Assembly: GCA_007922305.1 (NCBI GenBank)
Contig: ML677358.1
Span: forward strand, 14,166,131-14,230,130
Direction of reading: 5' to 3'
Length of the DNA stretch: 64,000 nucleotides
Source of the DNA: Dermatemys mawii
Taxonomy: Eukaryota > Chordata > Testudines > Dermatemydidae
The notes under the pieces were generated by a model. That model was not told the origin of the DNA, did no database searches, and worked only from the letters and a program-made list of their open reading frames with translations. Both the position numbers and the translations under genes were made by a program. Below, in pieces: positions 34,862 to 45,869 of the stretch (within the stretch, counting starts at the first letter, position 1; each line of letters opens with the position of its first letter).

Positions 34862-35584
34862 CAGTGGTTCCCAAACTAACAACCTGTGAACCCCTTTCAC
34901 TCAAATGTCAAGTCTCCCGACTCCTCAAAATGAATATTTCCAGAGATTCTCTCCTTTACCTGAGTGTAAAAGATAAAAGCAGTGATCTTGGAAATATAAA
35001 ATTAGGTTTTATGACATTCTTATTACACACCATTTATTATCAATTATTATTTATCATTAAAATATTTTCATTACATTATGTAAATGGCAACATTCTTCCA
35101 AGATCTCACTTTCATAGCTTTGAATTGTTATAAGACAAAGTTCCTATGTTTCATCAAGGAGTATCAGATGTGAAACAGCAGGAAGGTATTTAAGAAGCCA
35201 ACTCAGAGTTCCTCCTACCTACACAAGCGTTCAGGTCTTGAGCAGTCCAGGTAAACAACACACATTACAACAAAGCTTAAACTTGTTCTTCATAATTTTA
35301 CTAACAATACTAGCTGCCTATTTAATTTTAAAAAATATCCACCTCCCTTTCCATCTCTTATAAGGAGTCTTGAAGTTGAGATCTCCTCAGTGGGATAGAT
35401 ATGCTTGCTTTGATCTGCTTAGCTCTTGGAAGTCCAGAGGCCTGGCGCTCTGGGCTGCTGGCCCCAAGATGCCCTGGGTTCCTAAGGACAGCTCTGTCCG
35501 CCATTAGAGAATTTTTTCCCAAGAACCCCCTGTAACATTTCATGAACCCCCAGGGGTTCACATACCCCAATTTGGGAATCATTG
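34862..35584. mobile_element. hAT-type element, 723 bp, AT-rich interior
   Basis: The left end CAGTGGTTCCCAAACT and the right end AATTTGGGAATCATTG are inverted repeats (the right end's complement reads CAATGATTCCCAAATT). Flanking octamers TCACAGAT (34854-34861) and TCAGAGAT (35585-35592) match at 7 of 8, consistent with a hAT target duplication. The interior is AT-rich with no transposase frame, so it is non-autonomous or a deletion derivative. Confidence 0.82.
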
Positions 35585-38357
35585 TCAGAGATAAATCAGA
35601 GAAAAGCCCAGCCCAAGCCCTGGATTTGAGAACTGTGCGGTGCTGCGGACTCCTCTCTGACTCGCTGGGCCTGGGATCTGCTTGGCCTCCGTCTGTCCCA
35701 GGAGCACTGTAGTCTCCGTGTGCTCAGCCTGACCAAGCACCAATTCGAAGCAAAGCACCACTGTGGAAAGGGACCAGGAATCTGCGGCTTTGCTATAAGT
35801 GAACACAGTAAGGCAGTGCTGGATTAATGCTAACTGGGGCCTGGCTCTGCCTCCAGACCAACACTGGGGCCACCCAAAAACCATGTTCTTCCCTCCAGCC
35901 CCTGCAAAGACTCTTCTTCCCTGTTCATTCCCTGATCTGAGCACACCTTGCTCTCCCCTTCCTGGCCCTCACTGTGGCACTTGGCCTGCTCAGGCCTCAG
36001 GGCCATATCCTGGGATACTGCCTCAATCCATCCCTGACCGGCCCTGACCGATTAATGGGGCAATACGTTGCCTCATTCCCTCTTGAGTCAGTTAATTTGA
36101 GGAGAGGCGGCTGCTTCTCAGCTGGTTCGCCCACAGCTTGTTTGAAGCAGGGTGTGGGTTGAGTACTCTTCACAGGGGCTGGGGGGCCCCGAAGGGGAGT
36201 CTGAGGGTGTCATCCCCTCGAACGACTGGAACCAAACGACACGCCGTTCTGGGCATCCCACGGCAACACTTGTCTGTCCCTGCAGTTCAGACAGGGCAGC
36301 AATTAGAGATGATTCGCTTTAAACCAAGAGCTGGACAGTGGCAGGGGAAGTGGGTGGGGAGGGGTCAGGAATTCACAGTCCTCAAGGCCCCCAGGCTCAC
36401 TCAGATTTACCATACACCTGAGCAGAACCTGCACACCCAGTGCACACCCTTCAGAAGTCCCTGGAGGAGCCAGGGGCCAGATCCCTGCACCCCACAGGGT
36501 TGGGCCAGTGGTAACCAGAGAGGCAGAGGAGCCCCCCTGAGGCAGGGAAATCTTCATCCAGTCCCCTCCCATCAATGCACTAGCAAGGAAAAGGGGAGGA
36601 GGTCTGAGACATCTGCTGTCCAACGGGAGCCCACCCCTCCTGGGCTGACACCTGTATAAACGTGTAAGGAGAAGGCACCTCCCAGGGGCTGGCTGTGAGC
36701 TCTGAAGCCATCAGTGGTCTGGCCTGGGCTCCTGAAAGGCTACCTCTGTGCTCTGTCCCTACCTAGGGCTTTGGGCTGTCAGATCCTGGAAATGAGCTTC
36801 CCGCCTAGGAAATCTGCTCCCTCTGATGAGGCACCAAGACCTGACTCTGGGGGTCCTCAGGGCATGGAGCACAGCTCCCCTGTTGGAGCCCCTCAGAGCC
36901 AGGCCTGGGTGGAGCCAGACAGAGCTGCAAGGCGCCCAGAGGCCAGGGCAGTGGGCACCGTTGAACTCTAACATACTCTCTGCTGAGTATCAGTCTCCAG
37001 CTGTTCTAGGACTAGGCACTGAATGAGAAAGGCAAGGCAAGCCGGGCCTGTGGGATCTGGCTATATCCGCGGTCAGGGGGATGCAGGCGGAAGGTTTAGG
37101 CCCATGGTTGCAGGGCCCCTTAAGTTTTTGGCCCCCAGGATTCTAGCCTGGAGCCTTTTATTCTAAGCACCAGATCTTCAGCCCAGCTCCACCCCGTAGG
37201 GGCTGCTGCTATGGCACAAAGTGGGGTGCGGAGCTGGCTTAACCAGCCGCAGAGGGATGCTCCTGGCCTAGGAAAACCCCCAGGGGAGGTAAAGCTGGTG
37301 TTGCTGCCCTGGCCCCCAGGAGGCCTCCATTGCCAGCAAGTTAGAGAAGCCTGGAGGCTGTGCTAAGCCATGCCAAGGGTGAGCCAGACTAGACACTGCT
37401 GCCCACAGGATGGGGTGGGGGGCAGAAAGGCCACCTATGCCCTCTCCCCACCTCGCAGTCCACCTGAGGATCCGGCCAAGGGCCCCTCCAAGTCTAACAT
37501 GCACATCAAAGCTCCTCGGATTCCCTTCCCCCTCGCAGTGAGAGCTGGGTGGACCAGCCCACCATAGACGGCCCTCCAAATGGCTGACTTAGGGCGGGCC
37601 TGGTCGGCTGGGTGCAGCCTGCCATAGACAGAGCTCCTCTCTCAGCCCCACAAAGGGCTGGTTGTTTTTCACGTACAAACTTTTCCAAACACAACCCTGA
37701 GCAGCAATAAAGTGGAGGAGAAAGAGCCGTTATCATCCCGGATCTTTATGACACCATTGTCTTGGCACCATTGTCTTCCTCGGCCATTTCTCCCTGCCTC
37801 CCAGCCTCTCCCACCAATGGAAACTCCCTGCGGAGGGAACTCACACACAGAGTCCTTAGCAAGTGCCTTGCAAATGGGCTCTGGGCTGTAGCTTCCACCT
37901 GCTTCTCCCCAGTTGCGGGGGCAGATGTCTGCATCAAACTGACCCCAAACGATGCCAAGCAAAGAGCTCGGCTCCCCACAGCCGCTGAGGTTCCTAGAGT
38001 CTGGCAGGAAGGTTTGCCCGAGGCCCCAGTCCATTGCTGGGGACTGCCCTCACACCCGAGCCTTTCCCACCCTCCAGCTTCTCTCCCTGTTTGCTACAAA
38101 TCAGGAGCTTTGTGGCCTGGACTTGTGGCCTCATGAGGGCACCACCTCCCCCGTGACTTGTGGGGGGGCTTTGCCTGTGTCCAAGGAGGAGGATCCTGTC
38201 TCCGGAGCAGCACCATGGAAGGAAGTAGCTTTGTTTCTTTTTTCTACCTGTGACCCAAGCCCAGCTATCGGGGCTGGGCCAGTAGGAAGAAACAAAGGAC
38301 ACTGGAGAAGAAATGAACTGGGGGAAGGCGGGAAGGAGGGGAGGGGGAGAATGGAGC

Positions 38358-38895
38358 ATAAGAACATAACGGCCCTACTGGGTCAGAACAAAGGTCCATT
38401 TAGCCCAGTCTCCTGATAGTTCAAGGTGCCCCAGAGGGAATGAACAGAACAGGGAATTGTCAAGTGATCCATCTCCATCACCCCTCCCCAGCTTCCGGCA
38501 AACAGAGACTAAGGACACCAACCCTGCCCATCCTGGCTAATAGCCCTTGATGGACCTATCCTCCATTAATGTATCTAGTTCTTTTTTGAAACCTGTTATA
38601 GTCTTGGCCTTCACAACATCCTCCAGCAAGGAGTTCCACAGGTTGACTGTGCATTGTGTGAAAAAATACTTCTTTTTGTTTGTTTTAAATTGGCTGCCTA
38701 TTAATTTAATTTGGTGATCCCTAGTTCGGGTGTTCTGAGGAGTAAATAACACTTCCTTATTTACTTTCTCCACACCACTCATGATTTTATAGACCTCTAT
38801 CGTATCCCCCCTTAATTGTCTCTTTTCCTAGCTGAAAAATCCCAGTCTTATTTGTCGCTCCTTATATGGAGCAATAGCACAGTGAGGTTTGCCTC
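38358..38895 (-). mobile_element. CR1 LINE 3' portion, turtle-type
   Basis: AACATAACGGCCCTACTGGG, then GTCAGAACAAAGGTCC and later AATAGCCCTTGATGGACC and AACACTTCCTTATTTACTTT follow the reverse CR1 3' order. The minus strand at about 38782-38537 encodes an ORF2 C-terminus ([31 protein letters not shown]). The upstream reverse transcriptase is absent. Confidence 0.88.
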
Positions 38896-39664
38896 ATCCC
38901 TTTAGAGTTCCCTGCTTTTAACTACATACTCCAGTCCCCTTCTCCCCCTGGAGGTGCTTCCTGCAGTTCCCAGCTGGGGTACACTGGCAAAGGTTGGGGA
39001 CTTTGAACCAGGGGCATAACTTAAACAAGCCCCTTGACTGTTCTAATTCTTGCTGGGGCTGGAACACACCATCTTTCAGGAATAGGCAACCAGAACTAGC
39101 TTACTGAACCACTCCTTCACATCTTTCCCCTGCACTGAGTAGAGCTTAGCTCTAGGAGAGAATCCAGCCCTACGTAGGCAGCATGTCACCTATCCCTGAA
39201 GTGCAGCCACATCTGGGGAGGAACACAGCAGCTGCCTAACAGTGTATAAAGTTCCCTTGCTTGTCCCATCATTCTTTTGCTTTGTATTTTCTTTTCTTTT
39301 TACTCTGTCCAACCTGGACTTTCATCTCAGGCAAAGGAGAGGGAGCTGGGGACTTCTTTGCATGAAAGAGCAGGAGGAGGAAGAGGGCGTAGACTGTTGG
39401 GTTTAAGTAAAGCTGTTAGCAAGTCTGGGATCTGGGAATAATGGAATTCTCCTACCAATCAATCAGCCAGTAGATCTGAGAGAGCACGAACACGACGGTG
39501 CAGGGGGCTTATTGCATGAGTTTGGATGGTCACGTGTCTTGCGCGTGATGGATGGAACCCGCTAGCGTACACAGAGCATCCAAGCCCCGCTGAAGCCTGT
39601 GTACCAGGCCACACCATTGTGCATTCTGTGAGTCCCACACGCCGCTGCAGGGATCACTAGGTGA

Positions 39665-39735
39665 GGTTCTACAATCTGTGCTGTACAAGAGGTTGGGTTA
39701 GATGATCTAATGGTCCCTCCATAGAGCTGCGAATC
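39665..39735 (+). mobile_element. CR1 3' terminal scrap
   Basis: GTGCTGTACAAGAGGTTGGG, then TTAGATGATCTAATGGTCCC resembles the forward CR1 3' end. It is short and diverged. Confidence 0.5.
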
Positions 39736-40924
39736 TGACCCTCAAAACCCCCCAAACAAAAAACGTTTTGAGGAAAGTTTTACATGTTTTAAACTGGGAC
39801 CCTTTTTTGTACCCTTCACCTGTCCAGCCAGGATCTTTTCCTTACTGGGCTCTGACTTCCCCAACCCCCACGTCCAAGCATGGTGAGGTCCCTCCACAAG
39901 CAGAGATCCTGACACCTGCACAGAGGGTGGGTTCAGCCATCTCCACACCACTGTCCTCCACCTTCAGCCCATGGAATAGCTTCTCTACACATCCGGCCTC
40001 TGTGCTGCAGGAGGGGTAGCTGGGGTCTGGGGAGGAGGAGTGAGCATGGCAAGGATGGCATTGGAGGAGCGAGGGTGGCTGTGTACCATACCGCTCTGCT
40101 CTGCGGAGAATCCCTGGAAAAGGGGGTGGGTACCGTTGAGGGCTCCATCCTGGTCTCTGTGGAGACCCCTCCCAGCTCTCCAGGGGCGGCTGTGGCTGGG
40201 GTGTAACAAGATCTGCTGACACATCTTTCCTAGTATAGTTTCGGGCTGAGCTGTACTGAGAACAATCTTGCCCTCGGTTACACTGAAGTCAAAGGAGCTG
40301 CACAGCTCTACCGGGGCAGGGTTCAGACTCCCTGCTTTGAAGGACGAGCATCGCCTGATGTGCTTTCAGCCTCTGATTGCCAGGAGATCATTGCCAGGGG
40401 CTGTCGCTTCGGCCTCCCCTGCAAGTGACTGGGCTGCAGGGTTCCCCTCGCAGGCCCGGCCCTTATCTTGCCCTCATAGTTCCCTTTAATCTCAGTCTGG
40501 ACTTTTCACCCTCTTGCAGGGCGCGCATATGGTTTGCGCAGCCTCTCAACAGGAAACAATAAAAAAGCACATGAAACATTTTTGCCGAATTTGGGGCTGA
40601 GAAAAATTTGAAAAAAAAAACAAGCCAGGATCAGCCACGCTGGGGCTGCCTCTGCAATGCTATTCAATGGACCCACCGATCTGGGGTTGGGACCTGCTGC
40701 TGGGCTCATGGTCTGGACTATCTTTAGCTCTCACATTTAGCTGAACTATTTTTAGTAGCAGGACAGAGTTAGGTTAAGGCTGAGCCCTTTGCAAGATCCC
40801 ACCCTAAGCAAATACATAACTGCATTTCCACAGCATCTCTGGGACGCCCAAAGCCCTGTGCAAACATAGAGGAGTTAAGACACCTTTGAGAAGAAGCTCT
40901 TTAATGTGGAGCAGGGGAGAGAGG

Positions 40925-41145
40925 CAGGAGCACCTAGTGGTTAGAACAATGGACTAAAAGTTAGGAGGGCAGGGTTCTGTCCCTGGCGGCCATTGATTTG
41001 CTGCCTGGCTCCGAGCAAGTCGCTGACCATTTCGGTGCCTCAATTTCCCCACCTGGAAAATGGAGGTAATATTTTGTCAAACTCTTTGAGAAGCTCACAT
41101 AAAAGGGGCTCTAGATGTTATTATATTATCATTGTTGTCATCCTT
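40925..41145 (+). repeat. Near full-length MIR-type SINE
   Basis: The head CACCTAGTGGTTAGAACAAT, the box region GGGCAGGGTTCTGTCCCTGG, then GCAAGTCGCTGACCATTTCG and CTCAATTTCCCCACCTGG follow the MIR order over about 200 bp in plus orientation. Confidence 0.75.
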
Positions 41146-41854
41146 TTAATCATCCTTCAGCCCTACAGATCTTGGGACCCAGTCCTGCACTTGCAAAAAT
41201 ATTCCAAATTTACCATTGTGCTCAGGAGAAACCCCATGTATCTATTTGTCCATTGGTCACACTCTGCCCTGATCCTATCCTACAGGCTGGATCTTCAAAC
41301 ACACAAATAACCATCTGTTCAGGGGGAAGCAGGGGGGCGAGAAACAGCTCTGTATCCTTTGCTGCTGCTTTATTCTGTTTTTAAACGAGCTCGGCGGAGT
41401 TAGATTTCTATTTTCAAATTTCTTCGGAGTCTCGTTTATTTTTTAGAGTCAAACATCAGGCCTGGTCTGTTTGGCAGGATGCTCTGGGCCACTGGAGAAC
41501 GAGAACGGCTATCACATCACAGAGATCATGCAGGAAGGGGCAGGTGGGAAGGGGAACAGCCTTTGCACATTACACTACAGCAGACAGAGGAGTGGCTGCT
41601 CCAGAGTCTGCTCCCATGCTGGAAGTGGTCACTGCCCACACCGGCTCCTGAAGGGTGTATGGGATCATCCGTCTGCGTAACCTCAGATACTATTTTTAGT
41701 ATTCCACTGAGGATCTAAATTCCCATTCCTGGATTACCATCTCTCTCCTGCCTATTACACGTTCAGTTTACCTGCATGGTCTCTATCCATATCAACGGCA
41801 ATGCTTTTCCTTCCAAGGCCCAGAGAAAGAGGCATCAGTATTTAGTGTTATGGT

Positions 41855-41955
41855 AGCACTTAGGAGCCCCAGTCAGGGGGCAAGACCCCACAGTGCTAGG
41901 GGTTGGACAAACACAGATCAAAAAGTCAGTCTCTGCCCCAAGAAGCTTCCAGTCA
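41855..41955 (-). repeat. L2-type 3' tail, reverse orientation
   Basis: GCACTTAGGAGCCCCAGTC, then CCACAGTGCTAGGGGTTGG and AAGTCAGTCTCTGCCCCAAG is the reverse of the L2-like tail also seen at 60.44-60.59 kb. Confidence 0.55.
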
Positions 41956-42079
41956 AAGCCCACTTCTGTTCCAGCTGACGTAAATAGGCATTTTGCCATT
42001 GCATTTGAGAAGAGCAGATGCAGGCTCAGTGTAAGAGACGGGACTCTCCTTCTTCTCTCATTGGAATAATTGTAATGGA

Positions 42080-42435
42080 TTTAAAAACAAATCTCCAGGA
42101 CTTCATGAAAAAAATAATGTAATATCTGTGATGGCGATGATGTGATCCAAAGGTTGGAAACCAAAGCTAGACAAAATCAGACTAGAAATAAAGGGCAGGT
42201 TTTTAACAGGAAGGGTAAAATTAACCATTGGAACAATTGACCTAAGGATGCAGGAATCAGACTTCACTTGTCGTCTGACATCCAGACTGGCTGTCTTTCT
42301 GAAAGATCTGCTGTAGCTCAACCCCAAGCTATGGGCCTGATGCAGAAATTAGTGGGTGAGGATCTTTGGCCTGTGTCATGCTGTAGATCAGGCCAGATGA
42401 TCCCAACAGTCCCCTCGGCCTTCGAATCCATGACA
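42080..42435 (+). mobile_element. CR1 LINE 3' portion, plus orientation
   Basis: TCAGACTAGAAATAAAGGGC, then TTTTTAACAGGAAGGG and ACCATTGGAACAATTGACC, CTGAAAGATCTGCTGTAG, and finally AGGCCAGATGATCCCAACAG give the forward CR1 ORF2 end and 3' UTR. Stops and frame breaks are present. Confidence 0.75.
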
Positions 42436-42666
42436 CTAAAAAAAGGGAGGAAACGCCAGTGTTCCACCAACATGACAATGTCTCTGGTGTGGTTTTGTTT
42501 TTCAGATGTGGGTAAGAAATAAACAGCAGGGCTGTGCTGTGCTGGGAACAAGCTCCCGCCCAAATCAGCACTCTGGAGTGAAACTATTTTGTAGATGGAG
42601 GAGTGCTACGAGAGAGAGAGAATTCCACACAGATTTAGTGCTCACATAATAAAAATGTATGGATGG

Positions 42667-42782
42667 AATATAATATAATATAATATAATATAATATAATA
42701 TAATATAATATAATATAATATAATNNNNNNNNNNATATAATATAATATAATATAATATAATATAATATAATATAATATAATT
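42667..42782. repeat. (TAATA)n pentanucleotide array with assembly gap at 42725-42734
   Basis: A perfect five-base unit runs on both sides of ten Ns. True length is unknown. Confidence 0.96.
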
Positions 42783-45208
42783 CCTATTTTCTTTTCTTTT
42801 TTATTTCTGTTTTAGAAAGCAATATAAACTTTTTCAACTGAAAAAAAAAAAAAAGGCTGAGAAAACAGTTCTTCCTCACCTTGGGGGAAAAATTCATTCT
42901 GAGACACAAGATAGTGAGGGTCAAATTCCAGCTGCAAAGGCTTTTTTTTTTAACTGGGACGGCCAGGTACAAAACAAGGGCTTGACCTGGCCACAGTGTT
43001 TATGTTTAGAGGCTGAGAGGTTAAGTCACAAAGTTTCTAAGAAACATAGGTGCTTCCCTGGAACCTCTGAATCCCAAGAGGAGTTCAAATGGTTAAGGGA
43101 GAAAGGAACAAGGCCTATAAGGGATGCTGACTTTGTTCTCAGAATAGCCAATGGCCCCTCTCGCGGTTATTGTTTTGTAGAGGACACCGGTGTACTCATA
43201 GGAAATGTACAGCCCACTCTAGAGTCTGGGATGTACTGGGTAAGGCCCCGGGCTCTGGGGGAGGGAAGAGCGGGTGAGGATGGCCCGATCTGTCTGTAAA
43301 ACTCTCTGGAGAGATGAGGTTATATCACGTTGTCATTACCACAGACAGAGTCCATGCACCTGGTTAATTTCACTCTGACGGCCGCCCAGCGTGGCTTCTT
43401 CCCTTCTCCTTCTCGCCCTTTCCCCGGGCTCCGGCGCACTTTGAGGCCGGCCAGACCCAAGGACTCCGGCTGAGCCGGGACTCGGGGAGCCGGGGCTGTT
43501 CTCCCACTGAAGTGGGGCGGGGGGGTTGGTGCCGCGTTCAGTCCGTGGGGAAGGGATCGGGCTCCGTTCGGAGACTGCCCGGGGCCGGGGCGCCCGGGAG
43601 CCGGAGCCTGGCGGCGGTTTGCAGGCCGGGGCTGTGTTTGGGAGACTCCTCTCCTGGGGATGAGCTTCCGCGCAGGGTCCCCCGGCGACCCTGGCGTTCA
43701 GGCCGGGGCGGGGGCTGAGCGGAGCCGGGGTCTTTCTTATCGTCAACATCCACCGCAGAGACTTCAGCTCCCAGGGACTTGACTTGGCCCGCCCCTGGCC
43801 AAGCGCACGAAGGGGCGCTGGGCGGCGGCTCTCTGCCCCGGGGAGCGGAGGGTGGAACTAGGCAGCGGGGCCGAGGGCCCCCGCTCGGCGCTGTACCATT
43901 TCCCCGGCCCTAGAACCAGGCTGGGGAGCGGTTCTGGGGTGAGCTGCGAGCGGCCCCAGCGAGAGGAGAGAGACGGGGTGGGGCGGGGGGAGACTGCCAG
44001 GCGCACGGGGCAAGCGTCGGGCACAGGGCTGGAGGGTCGGGGCTAGGGGTGACTCGGGAGATGGCCGGCCCCCTCGGGAAGGTGTCCCAGCAGCACCGCA
44101 GGGGGTGAACCGGCTGAGCGCGCCGCGGCGGGACCAATATTCCCCTCTGGCCCATGCGGGTGGATCTGAGCTCCCCCTCCATCCCTAAGTCACGGTCAGA
44201 TCCCATGGCTAGAGCCTCCCCACCAGCCCTTTAATGGCCCTACAGGGCCTAGCCAGCCCCGCGGGGCCGTCCTGTCCCTGCACCGGCAGCCTGCGGTTGC
44301 CAGAGTCAGGCAGAGCCGCTCTCCACTAACCGGAGCCGGGAAGGCCACGGGCCTTATCAATCCACGGGCAGCCATCGGGAGGCACCGTGACAGGCCAAGG
44401 CCATGGGGCTTCGACAAAGCCAGGGGCTCGTTCCGCTCCCTCCCTTAGGAACTTCCCAGGATGTCTCAGGTCAGGAGGGTTTTTGTACAAACACAACTCC
44501 CCCTTTGCGGCCTGGCATTTGGCCCGAGTCAGGCGGAGGGGAAAGGCCAGACCCGGGGGGATGTTTGGAGGGTACTAATGAATCCGAACTGCGATTAGAC
44601 CCGCGAGCTGTGCAATGCGCGGGTTTAAAATGGAGACAGTTTGGTCCGGCATTTTACCCTCTCTGTGTTCTTATAAACGTCCATCTCTGCGCCTCCGGGG
44701 CGCATTTCTCCGGGTCCCCAGCCGAGCCCTCCGGCGCCTGAGAGCTGCCCCAGCAAGTCGGGGGGAAACAAAACTCTTGACAGAAGCCCCAACCTTTCCC
44801 CGGTAGCTCCGAAGTTACAGGGACCGAGGGGCCGTGTCAGGTCCTTCGCAAGGGAAATAAACCCAAATCTGGGCGTGTGGGGGCTTTGGAAAGGGGCTGA
44901 CCTGTCCCCGGAGCAGGGGAGCGTTAATGGGAAGACTCCAGTGATTTCATTAGACTCCGGCTCAAGCCCGAATAGAGCTGGGGCCACAAAAAAGGACACT
45001 CAGCTCCATTGCAAGAAAGACGTTTTACACGTTCTCCAAGCTTCAGCAGTGCGCGCCCTGGAGCTGGTCCCGGACTGATCTCCCGGAGCCGGGAGATCTC
45101 TGGGTTTGCTGGAGCCCACCTCAAACGGACCCGCCCCATGGGCCTTCCCGTGCCCCCTTCTCTCCGGCGAGCAATTTGTACCGTTTGAATTCGCCCCACT
45201 GCCTGCCA

Positions 45209-45229
45209 CTTTGATGCCTGCACTTTGAA
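45209..45229 (+). promoter_or_regulatory. CDX1: Paired TCF/LEF-type sites upstream of CDX1
   Basis: CTTTGAT at 45209-45215 and CTTTGAA at 45223-45229 are two matches to the TCF/LEF core in the same orientation, 14 bp apart and about 50-65 bp upstream of the TATA-like box. Cdx1 is an established direct Wnt/beta-catenin target with TCF sites in its proximal mammalian promoter; conservation here is inferred from motif and position. Confidence 0.6.
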
Positions 45230-45247
45230 ATGCAAACCTGCCTTTCA

Positions 45248-45281
45248 ATGCAAATGCTCCGAGAGGTTGGCCCAATAAAAG
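45248..45281 (+). promoter_or_regulatory. CDX1: Octamer and TATA-like box of CDX1
   Basis: ATGCAAAT, a perfect octamer (POU) motif, lies at 45248-45255. CAATAAAAG at 45273-45281 is the best TATA-like element and would place the start of transcription near 45.305 kb, giving a 5' UTR of about 140 nt. Its ATAAA core also resembles a CDX site on the other strand (TTTAT), so autoregulation is possible. Confidence 0.5.
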
Positions 45282-45417
45282 CCTTTCCCCAGGGAGGTGC
45301 CTTTGCGAAGTGGGAGAAAGCTGCCCAAGAAGTTCAGGTGAACAGCTCACCAGGAAGGAGTGGGAGCTGAGTTACAGGGAGCTCAGGCCAACCCCAAGCC
45401 AGCGGCAGAAGCACATT

Positions 45418-45468
45418 ATGCGCGCAGGGCCATCCGGGGATGATGTATGTGGGCTATCTTTTGGATAA
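45418..45468 (+). CDS. Upstream ORF overlapping the CDX1 start codon
   Basis: An ATG at 45418, 25 nt before the CDX1 methionine and in another frame, opens a 16-codon ORF ([16 protein letters not shown]) that ends with TAA at 45466-45468, inside the CDX1 coding region. The context has A at -3 and C at +4, so moderate strength. If the transcript starts near 45.305 kb this ATG is in the 5' UTR and would reduce CDX1 initiation unless it is skipped. It is readable directly from sequence; translation is not shown. Confidence 0.5.
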   Translation: MRAGPSGDDVCGLSFG

Positions 45469-45869
45469 GGACACTAACATGTACCCTAACGCGGTCAGGC
45501 ACGCCAGCCTGAACCTCAACCCCCAAAACTACGTCCCTGCGCCCCCTCAATATTCGGATTTTGCCAGCTACCATCACGTGCCGGGGATTAACAGTGACCC
45601 GCACCATGGGCAGCCTGCGGGCGCCTGGGGGTCGCCATACACACCCACCAAGGAGGACTGGCATTCGTACGGGCCCGGAGCCGCTTCTTCCGTCGCTAAC
45701 CCGGGGCAGCTTGGATTCAGCCCCACTGATTTTAATCCAATTCAGCCTCCAGGCTCTGGACTCCTACCTCCACCCATCAACAGCCCAGTGGCCCAGCTGT
45801 CCCCCAATGCGCAAAGGCGCACCCCCTATGAGTGGATGAGGCGCAGCGTTCCAACCGGCGTCAGCAGTG
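45443..45869 (+). CDS. CDX1: CDX1 exon 1: N-terminal activation region
   Basis: This exon encodes residues 1-142 and the first base of codon 143 of the caudal-type homeobox protein CDX1, a nuclear transcription factor for axial patterning and intestinal identity. The N-terminus [20 protein letters not shown] is the signature of vertebrate CDX proteins. [13 protein letters not shown] (residues 61-73) is the conserved caudal activation segment, and [10 protein letters not shown] (127-136) holds the tryptophan motif that precedes the homeodomain. The donor is GCAGTG/GTAAGG at 45869/45870, phase 1, matching the family junction before GKTRTKDKYR. A second ATG lies immediately upstream (45440), so the chain could begin MM; 45443 is chosen by family alignment. 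Intact frame. Adjacency to PDGFRB supports CDX1 rather than CDX2 or CDX4. The homeodomain exons are outside the window. Confidence 0.95.

Larger units (their letters stand above)
25900..43370. other. Intergenic region between PDGFRB and CDX1 promoters
   Basis: The two genes are divergent, so this 17-kb span lies upstream of both. I find no conserved exon. Repeats are listed separately. The stretches 27.2-28.8, 29.5-31.9, 32.3-34.5, 35.6-38.35 and 39.75-40.9 kb contain nothing I recognise beyond short homopolymers. Long ORFs here have no domain character. Confidence 0.7.

Noticed and set aside
43336..44206. Several GC-rich ORFs upstream of CDX1 as candidate exons
   Set aside because: No splice-site pairing or family motif; open only because stops are rare in the CpG island.
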